64,000 nucleotides of DNA from Bacteroidota bacterium (lineage in GTDB: Bacteria; Bacteroidota; Bacteroidia; Chitinophagales; Chitinophagaceae). This document shows positions 9,101 through 17,963 of this stretch, piece by piece. Position 1 is the first letter of the stretch; each line of letters starts with the position of its first letter. The notes beneath the pieces were generated by a model, which saw nothing but the letters and a program-made list of their open reading frames with translations, made no database searches and was not told where the DNA came from. Location of the stretch: NCBI GenBank assembly GCA_016706595.1, contig JADJJH010000002.1, forward strand, positions 310,001-374,000. The letters run 5' to 3'. A program made the translations under genes and the position numbers.

Positions 9101-10138
9101 GTGTTACGAATTTCAAAGTATTGGATGTTTCAAAGTATCGGCTGGCTCAGTTTTGCTTTGCTTAACTTGTATATTGCTATCTTAACACAAGAACTTAGTA
9201 AAGAGGTTGTACTTGTTAATTTCATGATTGCGGCTTTAGGTATCGGTGTTAGTCATGTTTTTAGGAACTTTATCTTAAAACATAATTTAACTAAATTACC
9301 TACCGAGAAACTTATTACACGTGTTGCATTTTCTATTTTGCTGATGAGTGTGGTGTATACACTGCTGTACTATCTATGTTTATTTATGATTCAACCCAGT
9401 GCCATTACAAAGCATTTAATCAGCACAGGTATTGGTTCATTTGTAGCGATTTATTTTTTATTTAGTTTATGGAGTATCATTTATTTTTCATGGACTTATA
9501 TCGAGAACAACCGAAAAAACGTAATTACCCGACTAAAAATGGAAGCTTCCGTGAAGGATTTGGAAATTAGAACGATTCGGTCGAGCCTTCAACCCCATTT
9601 TATTTTCAATTCATTAAATAGCATCCGTGCGCTCATTGACGAAAACCCTGAATTAGCAAGAAATGCCATCACTCAAATTTCAAACATCCTTCGTAACTCA
9701 ATTACCAACCAAGAAATAACTGATACACTAGAAAATGAACTTAAATTAGTAAATGATTATTTAAGTTTAGAAAAAATTAGATTTGAAGAAAGGTTACAAT
9801 ATCAACAAAAAATTGATCCGGCTACACTAACTGTTCAAATTCCAACCATGATGTTGCAAACCTTAGTTGAGAATGCGATTAAACATGGTATTTCAAAATC
9901 GGAGCAAGGTGGAAAAATAGAATTGAAAACAGGTATTAAAGAAGATATCGTTTGGATAGAAATTACCAATAGCGGGAGTTTAGAAACCGAGACGAAACAT
10001 GAAAATAGTTTAGGTTTTGGTATTCATTCAACCCGGCAACGTTTGAAACTCATTTATGGTCAACAAGCATCTTACGAAATAAATCAACTCGATAATCAAG
10101 TGCAAGTATTGATAAAAATTAAACCCCTCATTAAATAA
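9101..10138 (+). CDS. LytS-type sensor histidine kinase
   Basis: A 345-residue membrane kinase. The GTG start at 9101 is chosen over the in-frame ATG at 9125 because the motif KYWMFQSIGW, which these kinases carry at their N-terminus, would otherwise be cut. Four membrane helices cover about residues 9-135. The HisK_5 domain follows, with phospho-accepting H166 in LQPHFIFNSLN, then a HATPase domain with the N-box TLVENAIKHG and a glycine box LGFGIHS. It phosphorylates the LytTR regulator encoded 6 bp downstream. The signal is unknown. There is no separate sensor domain, so the membrane helices probably sense directly. Confidence 0.93.
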   Translation: MLRISKYWMFQSIGWLSFALLNLYIAILTQELSKEVVLVNFMIAALGIGVSHVFRNFILKHNLTKLPTEKLITRVAFSILLMSVVYTLLYYLCLFMIQPSAITKHLISTGIGSFVAIYFLFSLWSIIYFSWTYIENNRKNVITRLKMEASVKDLEIRTIRSSLQPHFIFNSLNSIRALIDENPELARNAITQISNILRNSITNQEITDTLENELKLVNDYLSLEKIRFEERLQYQQKIDPATLTVQIPTMMLQTLVENAIKHGISKSEQGGKIELKTGIKEDIVWIEITNSGSLETETKHENSLGFGIHSTRQRLKLIYGQQASYEINQLDNQVQVLIKIKPLIK

Positions 10139-10144
10139 TAAGGT

Positions 10145-10864
10145 ATGATAAAAGCTATCATCGTCGACGACGAACGTCTGGCACGAAACGAATTAAAAAA
10201 AATATTGCATGATTTTCCTGAAATCGAAATCATAGATGAAGCGGTGAATGTGCAGGATGCGCTCGAAAAAATCGATACCCATCATCCCCAACTTATTTTT
10301 TTAGACATCCAAATGCCGGGTAATAAAACAGGATTCGATTTACTTGAATTACTTGATTACGCTCCGAAAGTAATTTTCACCACAGCTTATAATGAATTCG
10401 CGATCAAAGCATTCGATTATAATGCACTCGACTATTTACTGAAACCTATCGAATCACGTAGATTGGCAGAGGCTATCCAAAAAGTGAAAAAAAATATGGA
10501 TCATGAATTGGTAATCCAAAAGAATTTCCTTGGTGTTCAAGATCAAGTGTTTGTAAAGGATGGTGAACGATGTTGGTTTGTAAAACTGGGCGATGTTCGC
10601 TTATTTGAGAGTGTGGGCAACTATGCGAAAGTGTATTTCAATACTTACAAACCCTTGATTTTAAAATCATTGAATGCATTGGAAGAACGGCTCGACCAAA
10701 AAGTATTTTTTAGAGCCAATCGAAAGCATATCATTAATTTGTTAATGATACAAAAAATAGATACCCACTTTAATGGCGGCTTAAAAGTAACCTTGCAGGG
10801 CGGAGAGGAAATAGAAATATCGCGCCGACAAGCCGTTAAATTTAAAGAAAGCATGAGTTTATAA
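10145..10864 (+). CDS. LytTR-family response regulator
   Basis: A 239-residue cytoplasmic DNA-binding regulator. Residues 1-120 are a receiver domain with acidic pocket DDE at 8-10, phospho-acceptor D54 (IFLDIQMPG) and conserved Lys in LDYLLKPIE. Residues of about 140-239 are a LytTR DNA-binding domain (VKDGERCWFVKLGDV, then the conserved FFRANRKHIINL). The gene is co-transcribed with the LytS kinase (6-bp gap). The targets are unknown; the neighbouring S46 peptidase gene, starting 93 bp downstream on the same strand, is a candidate by position only. Confidence 0.94.
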   Translation: MIKAIIVDDERLARNELKKILHDFPEIEIIDEAVNVQDALEKIDTHHPQLIFLDIQMPGNKTGFDLLELLDYAPKVIFTTAYNEFAIKAFDYNALDYLLKPIESRRLAEAIQKVKKNMDHELVIQKNFLGVQDQVFVKDGERCWFVKLGDVRLFESVGNYAKVYFNTYKPLILKSLNALEERLDQKVFFRANRKHIINLLMIQKIDTHFNGGLKVTLQGGEEIEISRRQAVKFKESMSL

Positions 10865-10957
10865 CCTTTGTAATAGTTGACCTTTGCCGTTTGTCAAAAA
10901 GTATTCACCACTTTCGCGAAGTGGAATTTATCTTCGCACACTAAAAAATAATATTTG

Positions 10958-13105
10958 ATGAAAAAATTACTCTTCTTAGCCCTTTTTGCTTTAGCACAAA
11001 TGGGCGCTCGCGCAGATGAAGGCATGTGGATTCCCATGCTCATATCTCAAAATTATGATGCCATGCAAAAAATGGGCCTCAAACTCACAGCCGATAAAAT
11101 TTATAGCATTAACCAAAGTTCACTAAAAGATGCTGTTGTTCAATTTGGTGGTGGATGTACCGGTGAAATTATTTCGAATAAAGGCTTATTAATTACCAAT
11201 CACCATTGTGGCTACGATGCGATTAGCAAAGTAAGTACGGTCGCCAATAATGTTTTGATTAATGGCTTCATGGCCAATGCCCAGAATGATGAAATGCCTT
11301 GTAATGGTTTGTCGGTAAAATTTTTATATCGTATCGAAGATGTTACCGATAAAGTAAGCAAATACTTAGGCAACGCTTATGGCAAAGAATTGGAAACTAA
11401 GTTTGAAGAAATTGCGAAAACCATTACCACCGAAGCCAATGAAGGAAAAAGTTATGAGAGTGATGTGAAAGCATTTTATGCCGGTAACAAATATTACTTG
11501 TTTGTGTACCAACGTTTCACCGATATTCGCTTAGTAGCAACTCCTCCTGAAAGTTTAGGCAAGTTTGGTAAAAATACCGATAATTGGATGTGGCCTCGTC
11601 ATACCGCAGATTTCTCGATTTTTAGAGTATATGCCAATAACGATAATAAGCCGGCTGCTTATTCCGAGAATAATCGACCTTTTATTCCAAAACATCATTT
11701 ACCGGTTTCCTTGCAAGGCGTTAGCGAAAACGATTACGCGATGATTATGGGATATCCCGGTAGAACTACACGTTACTTAACTTCGTATGGTGTAGATTTA
11801 GCCACTAATATCAGCAATCCATCAGTTGTAAAAATTCGCGAAAAAAGATTGGCCATTATGCGTGCTGAGATGAATAAAGACATGGCAGTAAACTTACAAT
11901 ATGCATCATCATACGCATCGGTAGCTAATTACTGGAAATACTTTATCGGACAAACCGAACAACTAAAGAATCTCAATATTTTTGAAAAGAAACAAAAAGA
12001 AGAAGCTGAATTTAACGAATGGGCAGGACGTGATAAAGATTTAAAGAACCTTATGCCTGATTACCAAAAAGCCTATGCGGCATATTCGCCTTATGCAAAA
12101 CATAGTACGTATTATCGTGAGGCATTTATGGCGCCTGATTTAATGAAAATGGCAGCCAACTACGAAAGCATCAGTAAGGCATTAGCCGCCGATGTAAGTG
12201 AAGATTCGTTACAAATTTTATGTAATAAATTAATAAAATCTAGAAAGGCAAGTTTGGCAAATATCAATCTCGAACTCGATAAAAATGTGTTAAGTGCATT
12301 GCATCTAATGTTTTATCAAGATGTTCCAAAATCGCAACATCCACCGGTCTTTAATGACGTGTTTGAAGATTTTGGTGATGAAGATTGGCAAAAAACATTT
12401 AACGATTTTGCTGCTGATTTATACGAAAACACAGCTTTGCTTGATAGTGATAAATTTAATAGATTGTGTACACCAGATAATCTTGAAAAACTTTTAAAAG
12501 ACCCGGCTATTAGTTATGCATTAAACGTAATTAAAAATTATAAAGACAATTACGAACCTAAAGTAAATGACTTTAATTACGAGATGATGGAATTGAATCG
12601 GGTATATCAAGGTGCATTACTCGAAAAAAATCAAAACAAGCAAATGTATCCTGATGCCAATTCAACGATGCGTTTATCGTACGGAAAAGTAAGTGCTTAC
12701 AATCCAAAGGATGCAGTTTCATATAAATACTATACCCTAGCCGATGGCTTACTTGAAAAGTATAAGCCGGGTGATGAAGAATTTGATTTACAGCCAAAAA
12801 TTGTAGACTTACTTCGCAATAAAGATTTTGGTACTTACGCCGATAAAAAATTGGGCAGTTTGGTAACTTGTTTTATTACCGATAATGATATTACAGGTGG
12901 TAATAGTGGCAGTCCGGTTATGAATGGTAATGGTGAATTTATTGGTATCGCCTTCGATGGTAATTGGGAAGCCATGAGTGGTGATATTGCTTTTGATACT
13001 CGATTTAAACGAACGATTTGTACCGATGCTCGATTCATTTTTTGGGTAGTAGATAAAGTATTAGGTGGTCATCGCTTATTAGATGAAATGACGGTTAAAA
13101 ATTAG
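10958..13105 (+). CDS. S46-family dipeptidyl peptidase, DPP7 type
   Basis: A 715-residue periplasmic serine exopeptidase that removes dipeptides from N-termini. The ATG at 10958 is used; a TTG one codon earlier is possible. A signal peptide ends GARA. The catalytic His is H82 or H83 (TNHHCGYD), and the catalytic Ser is S650 (GGNSGSP). Eighteen residues after the Ser is Gly (G668, in FDGNWEAMSGD). In the family this position is Gly in DPP7, which prefers hydrophobic P1 residues, and Arg in DPP11, which prefers acidic ones, so DPP7-like specificity is expected. Its length matches the family (about 710-720). It fits with the other peptidases in the window for growth on peptides. Confidence 0.94.
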   Translation: MKKLLFLALFALAQMGARADEGMWIPMLISQNYDAMQKMGLKLTADKIYSINQSSLKDAVVQFGGGCTGEIISNKGLLITNHHCGYDAISKVSTVANNVLINGFMANAQNDEMPCNGLSVKFLYRIEDVTDKVSKYLGNAYGKELETKFEEIAKTITTEANEGKSYESDVKAFYAGNKYYLFVYQRFTDIRLVATPPESLGKFGKNTDNWMWPRHTADFSIFRVYANNDNKPAAYSENNRPFIPKHHLPVSLQGVSENDYAMIMGYPGRTTRYLTSYGVDLATNISNPSVVKIREKRLAIMRAEMNKDMAVNLQYASSYASVANYWKYFIGQTEQLKNLNIFEKKQKEEAEFNEWAGRDKDLKNLMPDYQKAYAAYSPYAKHSTYYREAFMAPDLMKMAANYESISKALAADVSEDSLQILCNKLIKSRKASLANINLELDKNVLSALHLMFYQDVPKSQHPPVFNDVFEDFGDEDWQKTFNDFAADLYENTALLDSDKFNRLCTPDNLEKLLKDPAISYALNVIKNYKDNYEPKVNDFNYEMMELNRVYQGALLEKNQNKQMYPDANSTMRLSYGKVSAYNPKDAVSYKYYTLADGLLEKYKPGDEEFDLQPKIVDLLRNKDFGTYADKKLGSLVTCFITDNDITGGNSGSPVMNGNGEFIGIAFDGNWEAMSGDIAFDTRFKRTICTDARFIFWVVDKVLGGHRLLDEMTVKN

Positions 13106-13140
13106 AAAGCTTAGGTTATTTTACGTTAGTTATAAAAAGA

Positions 13141-13167
13141 ACTCCTGCATAAGCGGGAGTTTTTTTA
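13141..13167 (+). terminator. Intrinsic terminator after the S46 peptidase
   Basis: A hairpin with arms 13141-13148 and 13153-13160 (actcctgc / gcgggagt, one G-U pair), an ATAA loop and a following run of seven T. Confidence 0.9.
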
Positions 13168-13209
13168 TTAAATGTATCATCAGCATCCGATATACTATTT
13201 GTTAACGCA

Positions 13210-13240
13210 TTGTATGCTTTAATTTCTTTTTTTATTTTTG
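13210..13240 (+). promoter_or_regulatory. Promoter for the SRPBCC gene
   Basis: TTG at 13210-13212, a 20-nt spacer and TATTTTTG at 13233-13240 match the Bacteroidota -33/-7 pattern well. The start codon is 34 nt downstream. Confidence 0.6.
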
Positions 13241-13274
13241 GGTAAACTTTTCTAACCTCAAAAAAAGTAAGCTC

Positions 13275-13811
13275 ATGAAAATTTTAAAAGGTATTCTATT
13301 ATTTATTGGCGTACTACTTGCTATCATTTTAATCACAGCTGCTTTCGTAAAAAAAGATTTTAAATCTGAAAGAAGTATTGTTATCAATAAACCCAAATCT
13401 GAAGTTTTTGCCTATGTAAAATCATTGAAAAGTCAAAATGATTGGAGTGTTTGGGGGAAAAGAGACCCGAACATGAAAACCGAGTTTACAGGCACCGATG
13501 GAACGGTTGGTTGTATTCATACATGGGAAGGGAATGATGACGTAGGTTCGGGCGAACAAGAAATAAAAAAAATTATAGAAGGTGAACGCATCGATTTTGA
13601 ACTTCGCTTTTTAAAGCCCTTCAAAGCAACAAACTATGCACATATTATTACGCAAGCCGAAAGTGACCATACAACCAAAGTAACTTGGGGCTTTAACGGT
13701 ACCATGTCGTATCCAATGAATATCAGTTTGCTATTTATGAATATGGATGAAAATATAGGAAATGATTTTGCAGAAGGCTTAAGCAATTTGAAAGTACTTA
13801 TGGAAAAATAA
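13275..13811 (+). CDS. SRPBCC (START-like) domain protein with membrane anchor
   Basis: A 178-residue protein. Residues 5-27 form one hydrophobic helix (ILLFIGVLLAIILITAAF) that anchors it to the inner membrane. The rest is a SRPBCC-fold ligand-binding domain of the polyketide cyclase / SMa0974 type: it starts SERSIVINKPKSEVFAYV and has the family's WSVWGK and TKVTWGF strands. The ligand is unknown. It is a single gene between an intrinsic terminator and a decayed TfoX-like gene. Confidence 0.8.
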   Translation: MKILKGILLFIGVLLAIILITAAFVKKDFKSERSIVINKPKSEVFAYVKSLKSQNDWSVWGKRDPNMKTEFTGTDGTVGCIHTWEGNDDVGSGEQEIKKIIEGERIDFELRFLKPFKATNYAHIITQAESDHTTKVTWGFNGTMSYPMNISLLFMNMDENIGNDFAEGLSNLKVLMEK

Positions 13812-13815
13812 TTCT

Positions 13816-14170
13816 ATCGCTTACGACATAGTATTATCTCAGCGTATATTGGAGGAGCTTACGCTAATGAATATGGTATTTTCGAAAAGGAAAATGTTTG
13901 GTGATGATACATGTATAATCAATGATACAATGTATATTGGTGTTACCAAAAACGCGCTTATCTTACGATGTATGGATGCTGAATTTGAAAACATATTATT
14001 GATGAAATATGCTAGGCCTATGTAGTTTTGCAGTTAGGCAATGAAACGATTTGTGTTTATTAAAATGCAGGGTTAAAAACCAATAAGCTACTTATATCAT
14101 GGTTACATACGGACTTAACTTTAGCGTACATGGTGTTGTAAAAAACAAAGCCATAAAGACGTAAGGAAGA
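13816..14170 (+). pseudogene. Decayed TfoX N-terminal-domain gene
   Basis: The frame beginning at 13816 reads IAYDIVLSQRILEEL and then RKMFGDDTCIINDTMYIGV and AEFENILLMKYARPM. This follows the TfoX/Sxy N-terminal domain along its length (family: MAYDexLaeRiRelL..., KMFGG..F..NGKM..GV, ARPMDF). The initiator codon is ATC instead of ATG. After RPM there is TAG where the family has Asp, then FCS, a second TAG, AMKRFVFIKMQG and at least three more stops. So the gene has lost its start and carries five or more in-frame stops with no need to shift frame. It is a real relic rather than a sequencing slip. Family assignment is by motif recall. Confidence 0.62.
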
Positions 14171-14270
14171 GATATTTACTTTGGCAAGGGGAAGTTTGAA
14201 ATAGAATGAAAGCACAACTTCTTATGTAAGCCTCGCCACAATCATTTATTTTTTGCAAATGAATTCTACC

Positions 14271-14278
14271 TACTTTTG
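14271..14278 (+). promoter_or_regulatory. -7 box for the Omp85-like gene
   Basis: TACTTTTG matches TAnnTTTG and ends 17 nt before the TTG start. It supports the start choice because no in-frame ATG lies between the box and the coding region. Confidence 0.55.
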
Positions 14279-14295
14279 CCGCTAAATTAAAATTC

Positions 14296-15684
14296 TTGCC
14301 CCGGATTATTTTACTGCTATTATTGTGTACCGGATTTTCTGCTTTCGCAAAAGAAAAGAACTTGCTTCGTGTCGATACAAGTAGCTTTTATATTCGACAT
14401 ATTGAATTTAGTGGAAATAAAATTACCAAACCGAAAATCATTCTTCGAGAAATGACTTTAGGTGAAGGGCATCGTATTCGTAAAAATGAATTGACCGATG
14501 AACTCAACTTTAACAAAAGAAGAATACTAAATCTTCAACTTTTTTCATCCGTATTATATAAAGTGAATCATCTCACAAACGATAGCATAGATATCATGTT
14601 TGAAATTATTGAGGTGCTGTATTGGGTGCCTCGACCCATGTTTTCATTAGCTGATAGAAATATAAATGTTTGGTGGAAAGAGCAAAATCATGCACTTGAT
14701 AGAACGAATCTTGGACTTGAACTAACACGCATGAATTTTAGAGGCAGAAGCGAAAGAATTGGAGGAACGGTTCAGCTTGGTTATAACAAATTCTTTGATG
14801 TTTTTTATAAAGTTCCTTTTGTCGATAAAAAGTTAAAAAGGGGTTTAGGTATTAGTGCTACTTATGCTACCGGTAGAGAAATAAACTACATGACAGATGC
14901 AAATAAAATTATCTTTTACCGCAACGAAGATTATCCTTACAAACAATTTCAAACCGAACTAACGTATACCTTTCGTCCGGCTTATGCTATCATTCACGAA
15001 GCCAATCTAAGTTATAACTACTATGCTATTACTGATGAATTATATACTATGAATAATGATTATCTCGGCGGCAAAAAGAAAATCAATTATTTTGAACTGA
15101 AGTATATTATCGGATTCAACAATACCGATATTCGTATTTATCCTTTAAACGGTATGGAAGCAAAATTGTATCTTTCAAAAAAGGGACTTGGTATTGATAA
15201 AGATGTAAATCAATTTTCGGCACGTTCTGAGATTTCATATTTTAAAAAATTTAGTCATTTACTTTCTTCAGCTATCGTTTTTAGAGGAAGAATTTCTTCA
15301 GAAAATAAACAACCTTATATTTTTAATAGAGCCCTAGGTTTTAAAAATGAATATGTGCGTGGTTACGAGTATTATGTAATAGATGGAAGTCATTATGCAC
15401 TACTACGTGGAAATTTACGATTACGTATTCTTGATAAAATTGTAAACCAACCCTTTGTAAAGTTTATTAAATATATTCCCATACGTGTATATGCTAAGGT
15501 TTTTGATGATATCGGTTATGTTCATTCGAAATATATTGGAAATAGCAGTTTAAACAATCGCTGGTTAAATGGTTATGGTGCCGGTATTGATATTGCGATT
15601 TCGTATTATGCCAAGTTTCGACTTGAATACAGCTTCAACCATTTAAAGCAAAATGGTTTATTTTTACACGGTAACAAAGAATAG
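14296..15684 (+). CDS. Omp85-superfamily outer-membrane protein with a single POTRA
   Basis: A 462-residue protein starting with TTG at 14296, which is the only start that keeps the signal peptide (ends FSAFA). Residues of about 30-110 form one POTRA domain (YIRHIEFSGNKITKPKIILRE). The rest is a 16-strand-type barrel with many aromatic strands. VRGYEYY near residue 355 matches the conserved VRGF/Y loop motif of BamA, TamA and FhaC. Members with one POTRA are common in Bacteroidota and their substrates are unknown. nadK follows after 3 bp, so the two share a transcript. Confidence 0.85.
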   Translation: MPRIILLLLLCTGFSAFAKEKNLLRVDTSSFYIRHIEFSGNKITKPKIILREMTLGEGHRIRKNELTDELNFNKRRILNLQLFSSVLYKVNHLTNDSIDIMFEIIEVLYWVPRPMFSLADRNINVWWKEQNHALDRTNLGLELTRMNFRGRSERIGGTVQLGYNKFFDVFYKVPFVDKKLKRGLGISATYATGREINYMTDANKIIFYRNEDYPYKQFQTELTYTFRPAYAIIHEANLSYNYYAITDELYTMNNDYLGGKKKINYFELKYIIGFNNTDIRIYPLNGMEAKLYLSKKGLGIDKDVNQFSARSEISYFKKFSHLLSSAIVFRGRISSENKQPYIFNRALGFKNEYVRGYEYYVIDGSHYALLRGNLRLRILDKIVNQPFVKFIKYIPIRVYAKVFDDIGYVHSKYIGNSSLNNRWLNGYGAGIDIAISYYAKFRLEYSFNHLKQNGLFLHGNKE

Positions 15685-15687
15685 GGT

Positions 15688-16566
15688 ATGCATATAGCTG
15701 TTTATAATCGTGTGTTTGATGAAAGTGATTTGGAATTATTCAAACAAATTTTCGATTACTTCGAACAACATAAAATAACCGCTATTTTATACAACGATTT
15801 TGCGAAACGCATGCATCAACTTCATCTTTTGCCAGCAGTTTACGAAGTATTTTGCGAGCAAACGCCCTTGCCACCCAAAACCAAATTTTTGTTTAGCTTA
15901 GGTGGCGATGGCACCATGTTAGATGCAGTTAAATTTGTAGGCGATAAAAATATTCCCATACTCGGTATTAATTTAGGTCGACTTGGATTTTTAGCCAGTA
16001 CAACAGCCGATAAAGTAGATTTTGCCATTCATTCATTATTAGCGGGCAATTATGTTTTAGATCCTCGAACACTTATGCATTTAGATGCCAGTATTCCTAT
16101 TTTTTCGGATGCCCCTTTTGCACTCAATGAATTTTCATTACATCGAAAGGATTCATCTTCATTAATTAAAATTCATACTTTTTTAAATGGAGAATTTCTT
16201 TGCACCTATTGGGCCGATGGATTAATTGTTTCTACGCCAACCGGATCAACTGGCTATTCATTAAGTTGTGGCGGTCCTATCATTTTTCCACAAGCCAATA
16301 GTTTTGTAATTACACCAGTGGCACCGCATAATTTAAATGTTCGTCCTTTGGTTGTCTCAGACAATAGCATTATTTCATTTGAAATAGAAGGAAGAGCTGA
16401 ACATTTTTTGTGCACCATGGATGCGCGTTCTGAATCGATTGATAACAGCGTTTCATTAGCTGTAAAAAAAGAAAACTTTGTAATTCAATTGATCCGACTT
16501 GAAGGACAGAATTTTTTACATACCCTCCAATCTAAATTATACTGGGGTGCCGATAGTAGAAACTAA
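15688..16566 (+). CDS. nadK: NAD kinase
   Basis: A 292-residue cytoplasmic kinase that makes NADP from NAD. It has the diagnostic GGDGT motif (72-76), NLGRLGFLA, an Asn-Glu pair in LNEFSLHR and the glycine-rich PTGSTGYSLSCGGP. Its length is normal for the family. It begins 3 bp after the Omp85-like gene, an arrangement that suggests co-transcription rather than shared function. Confidence 0.97.
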   Translation: MHIAVYNRVFDESDLELFKQIFDYFEQHKITAILYNDFAKRMHQLHLLPAVYEVFCEQTPLPPKTKFLFSLGGDGTMLDAVKFVGDKNIPILGINLGRLGFLASTTADKVDFAIHSLLAGNYVLDPRTLMHLDASIPIFSDAPFALNEFSLHRKDSSSLIKIHTFLNGEFLCTYWADGLIVSTPTGSTGYSLSCGGPIIFPQANSFVITPVAPHNLNVRPLVVSDNSIISFEIEGRAEHFLCTMDARSESIDNSVSLAVKKENFVIQLIRLEGQNFLHTLQSKLYWGADSRN

Positions 16567-16568
16567 CT

Positions 16569-16693
16569 AGTGTTTGCAAGAAAACGACAACTACATCGTC
16601 ATCTTCGTCTTTCAAACAGGCCATTTACCGCAGTAAACTCATTATTTTCAAATCTTCGGCTTCCTCGTATTTGACGCTTTTTTATCAAACACT
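16569..16693. repeat. Inverted-repeat element between nadK and the DUF4197 gene
   Basis: The left end agtgtttgcaagaaaacg pairs with the right end (reverse complement agtgtttgataaaaaagc). The 125-bp interior contains agtaaactcattattttc, which resembles the core of the family 1 copies (agtaaac or agtcaac before ttccgatagc). Confidence 0.6.
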
Positions 16694-16698
16694 ATATA

Positions 16699-16825
16699 GG
16701 GGGCCTAAAAAATCCCTGATACTTTGTTATGAGAGTTTTTAATATCCTTCATAGGCAGCAGTCAACTCTTCCGATAGCTATCGGAATTAAAAATTCACAA
16801 GCCTCGTCTGAAGGATATTTGAAAC
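16699..16825. repeat. Dispersed palindromic element, family 1, copy C
   Basis: It opens ggcctaaaaaatccctgat and actttgttat, resembling the ends of copies A and B. An inner inverted repeat pairs 16735-16751 with 16809-16825 (gttt..aatatccttca). At its centre is the same 18-bp palindrome ttccgatagctatcggaa (16769-16786) found in copy A. It separates two convergent genes and may terminate both. Confidence 0.6.
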
Positions 16826-16846
16826 TACCTTAAACTAAGTGCGAAA

Positions 16847-17608
16847 TTATTTCCCGCCAAAAACTTTTTGCAATAAACCGGTAACTTGTGCTGCCGGGTT
16901 TTGACGAATATTCGCTTCTTCTTGCGCAACGGTAACAAATAATCCACTTAACGCTTTTTCGGTAACGTAAGCGGTTAAATCGGTATTTACTTTGGTACGA
17001 GTGATTGGCAATTTATTATAAGTTGTGAAAATATCATTCCAATATTTAGTGGCATTCACCTTGCCTAATGATTGTTGAATAACCGGTCTAAACGCAGTGG
17101 TAAGGGCAGGGGTTGTGGTACGTTTTAAAAATTCGGTAGCTGCATTTTTTTCGCCACGTAAAATACTTAAGGCATCGGTGATATTCATCGAGGTAATGGC
17201 ATTTACAAAAATGGGTACCGCTTTACCTGATGCATCTTCGGCCGCACGATTCAAACTCATAATAAATTTATCGCACAAGCTATTAAACCCAAATGAGCGT
17301 AAAGTAGTTTCAACTTTTCTTACTTCGGCCGGCATTAATATCTTAATGAGTTGATTGCCAAAAAAGCCATTCGTTTGATTCAATTTACCGGAAGCATTTT
17401 GTGTACCTATTTTCAAAGCTTCCTTTAATCCGTTCACAATATCGGCATTCGATAAATTACTACCCAAACCGCCTTTGCCATTATTACCTTTTCCGCCGGT
17501 ATTATTGTTTAATACTTTATCTGCTTTATTAATAAGGTCGTTTAAACTTTGAGCATTTACGCTTTGCGCGCCAAAAGCAAAAAATAGTATAACAAGCCAA
17601 TTCTTCAT
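16847..17608 (-). CDS. DUF4197 domain protein, secreted
   Basis: A 253-residue protein from the Met at 17608, the start that gives a clean signal peptide (ends QSVNAQ); an in-frame start 18 bp upstream is less likely. A Gly/Asn-rich linker (about residues 37-52) precedes the DUF4197 domain, recognisable from GLKEALKIGTQNAS, GFFGNQLIKILMP and the C-terminal NPAAQVTGLLQKVFG. The family is widespread in Bacteroidota and Proteobacteria and is probably periplasmic, but its function is unknown. A TATTTTTG box lies 15 nt upstream. Confidence 0.85.
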   Translation of the reverse strand: MKNWLVILFFAFGAQSVNAQSLNDLINKADKVLNNNTGGKGNNGKGGLGSNLSNADIVNGLKEALKIGTQNASGKLNQTNGFFGNQLIKILMPAEVRKVETTLRSFGFNSLCDKFIMSLNRAAEDASGKAVPIFVNAITSMNITDALSILRGEKNAATEFLKRTTTPALTTAFRPVIQQSLGKVNATKYWNDIFTTYNKLPITRTKVNTDLTAYVTEKALSGLFVTVAQEEANIRQNPAAQVTGLLQKVFGGK

Positions 17609-17623
17609 AACTAATATTTTTAT

Positions 17624-17631
17624 CAAAAATA
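17624..17631 (-). promoter_or_regulatory. -7 box for the DUF4197 gene
   Basis: TATTTTTG on the minus strand ends 15 nt before the Met at 17608, which supports that start. Confidence 0.5.
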
Positions 17632-17717
17632 AGGGCAGCGATTTCTTCTAGCGTTAATGAGATATAAAATAGCTTATTGTATTAGTGTGGCTGGAAATGC
17701 CTTTTGTTTGTTGTATT

Positions 17718-17800
17718 GCAGCAGCGATTGAAGTGGAAAGCCCGTACCATGTGCTTTGACATGGACGGACTTGGAACGAAAAGCGCGTGTGCTGCCCAAA
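17718..17800. repeat. Dispersed element, family 2, copy 1
   Basis: An 83-bp stretch reading gcagcagcgattgaagtgga and aagccc, an inner hairpin (ccatgt / acatgg), then ggacttg and gctgcccaaaa. The same order of motifs is found at 58925-59010 and, on the opposite strand and more diverged, at 52338-52492. The stretch is richer in G+C than its surroundings. Confidence 0.7.
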
Positions 17801-17916
17801 ATAAAATATCGCTTGGTCTAATTCACATACTACATAACGATCAAAAAAATCAAGATCATAAGGTATACATATGCTAGTTTGGCCTTTTTTAAATGAGTCA
17901 GAATTTTAGAAAACTT

Positions 17917-17950
17917 TTTGAACAAAAAAAGGCTTAATCTTCTACCTTTG
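17917..17950 (+). promoter_or_regulatory. Promoter for the transketolase-N / vWA operon
   Basis: TTTG at 17917-17920, a 22-nt spacer and TACCTTTG at 17943-17950. The box ends 13 nt before the first ATG. Confidence 0.55.
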
Positions 17951-17963
17951 TGCTCATTTTTAA

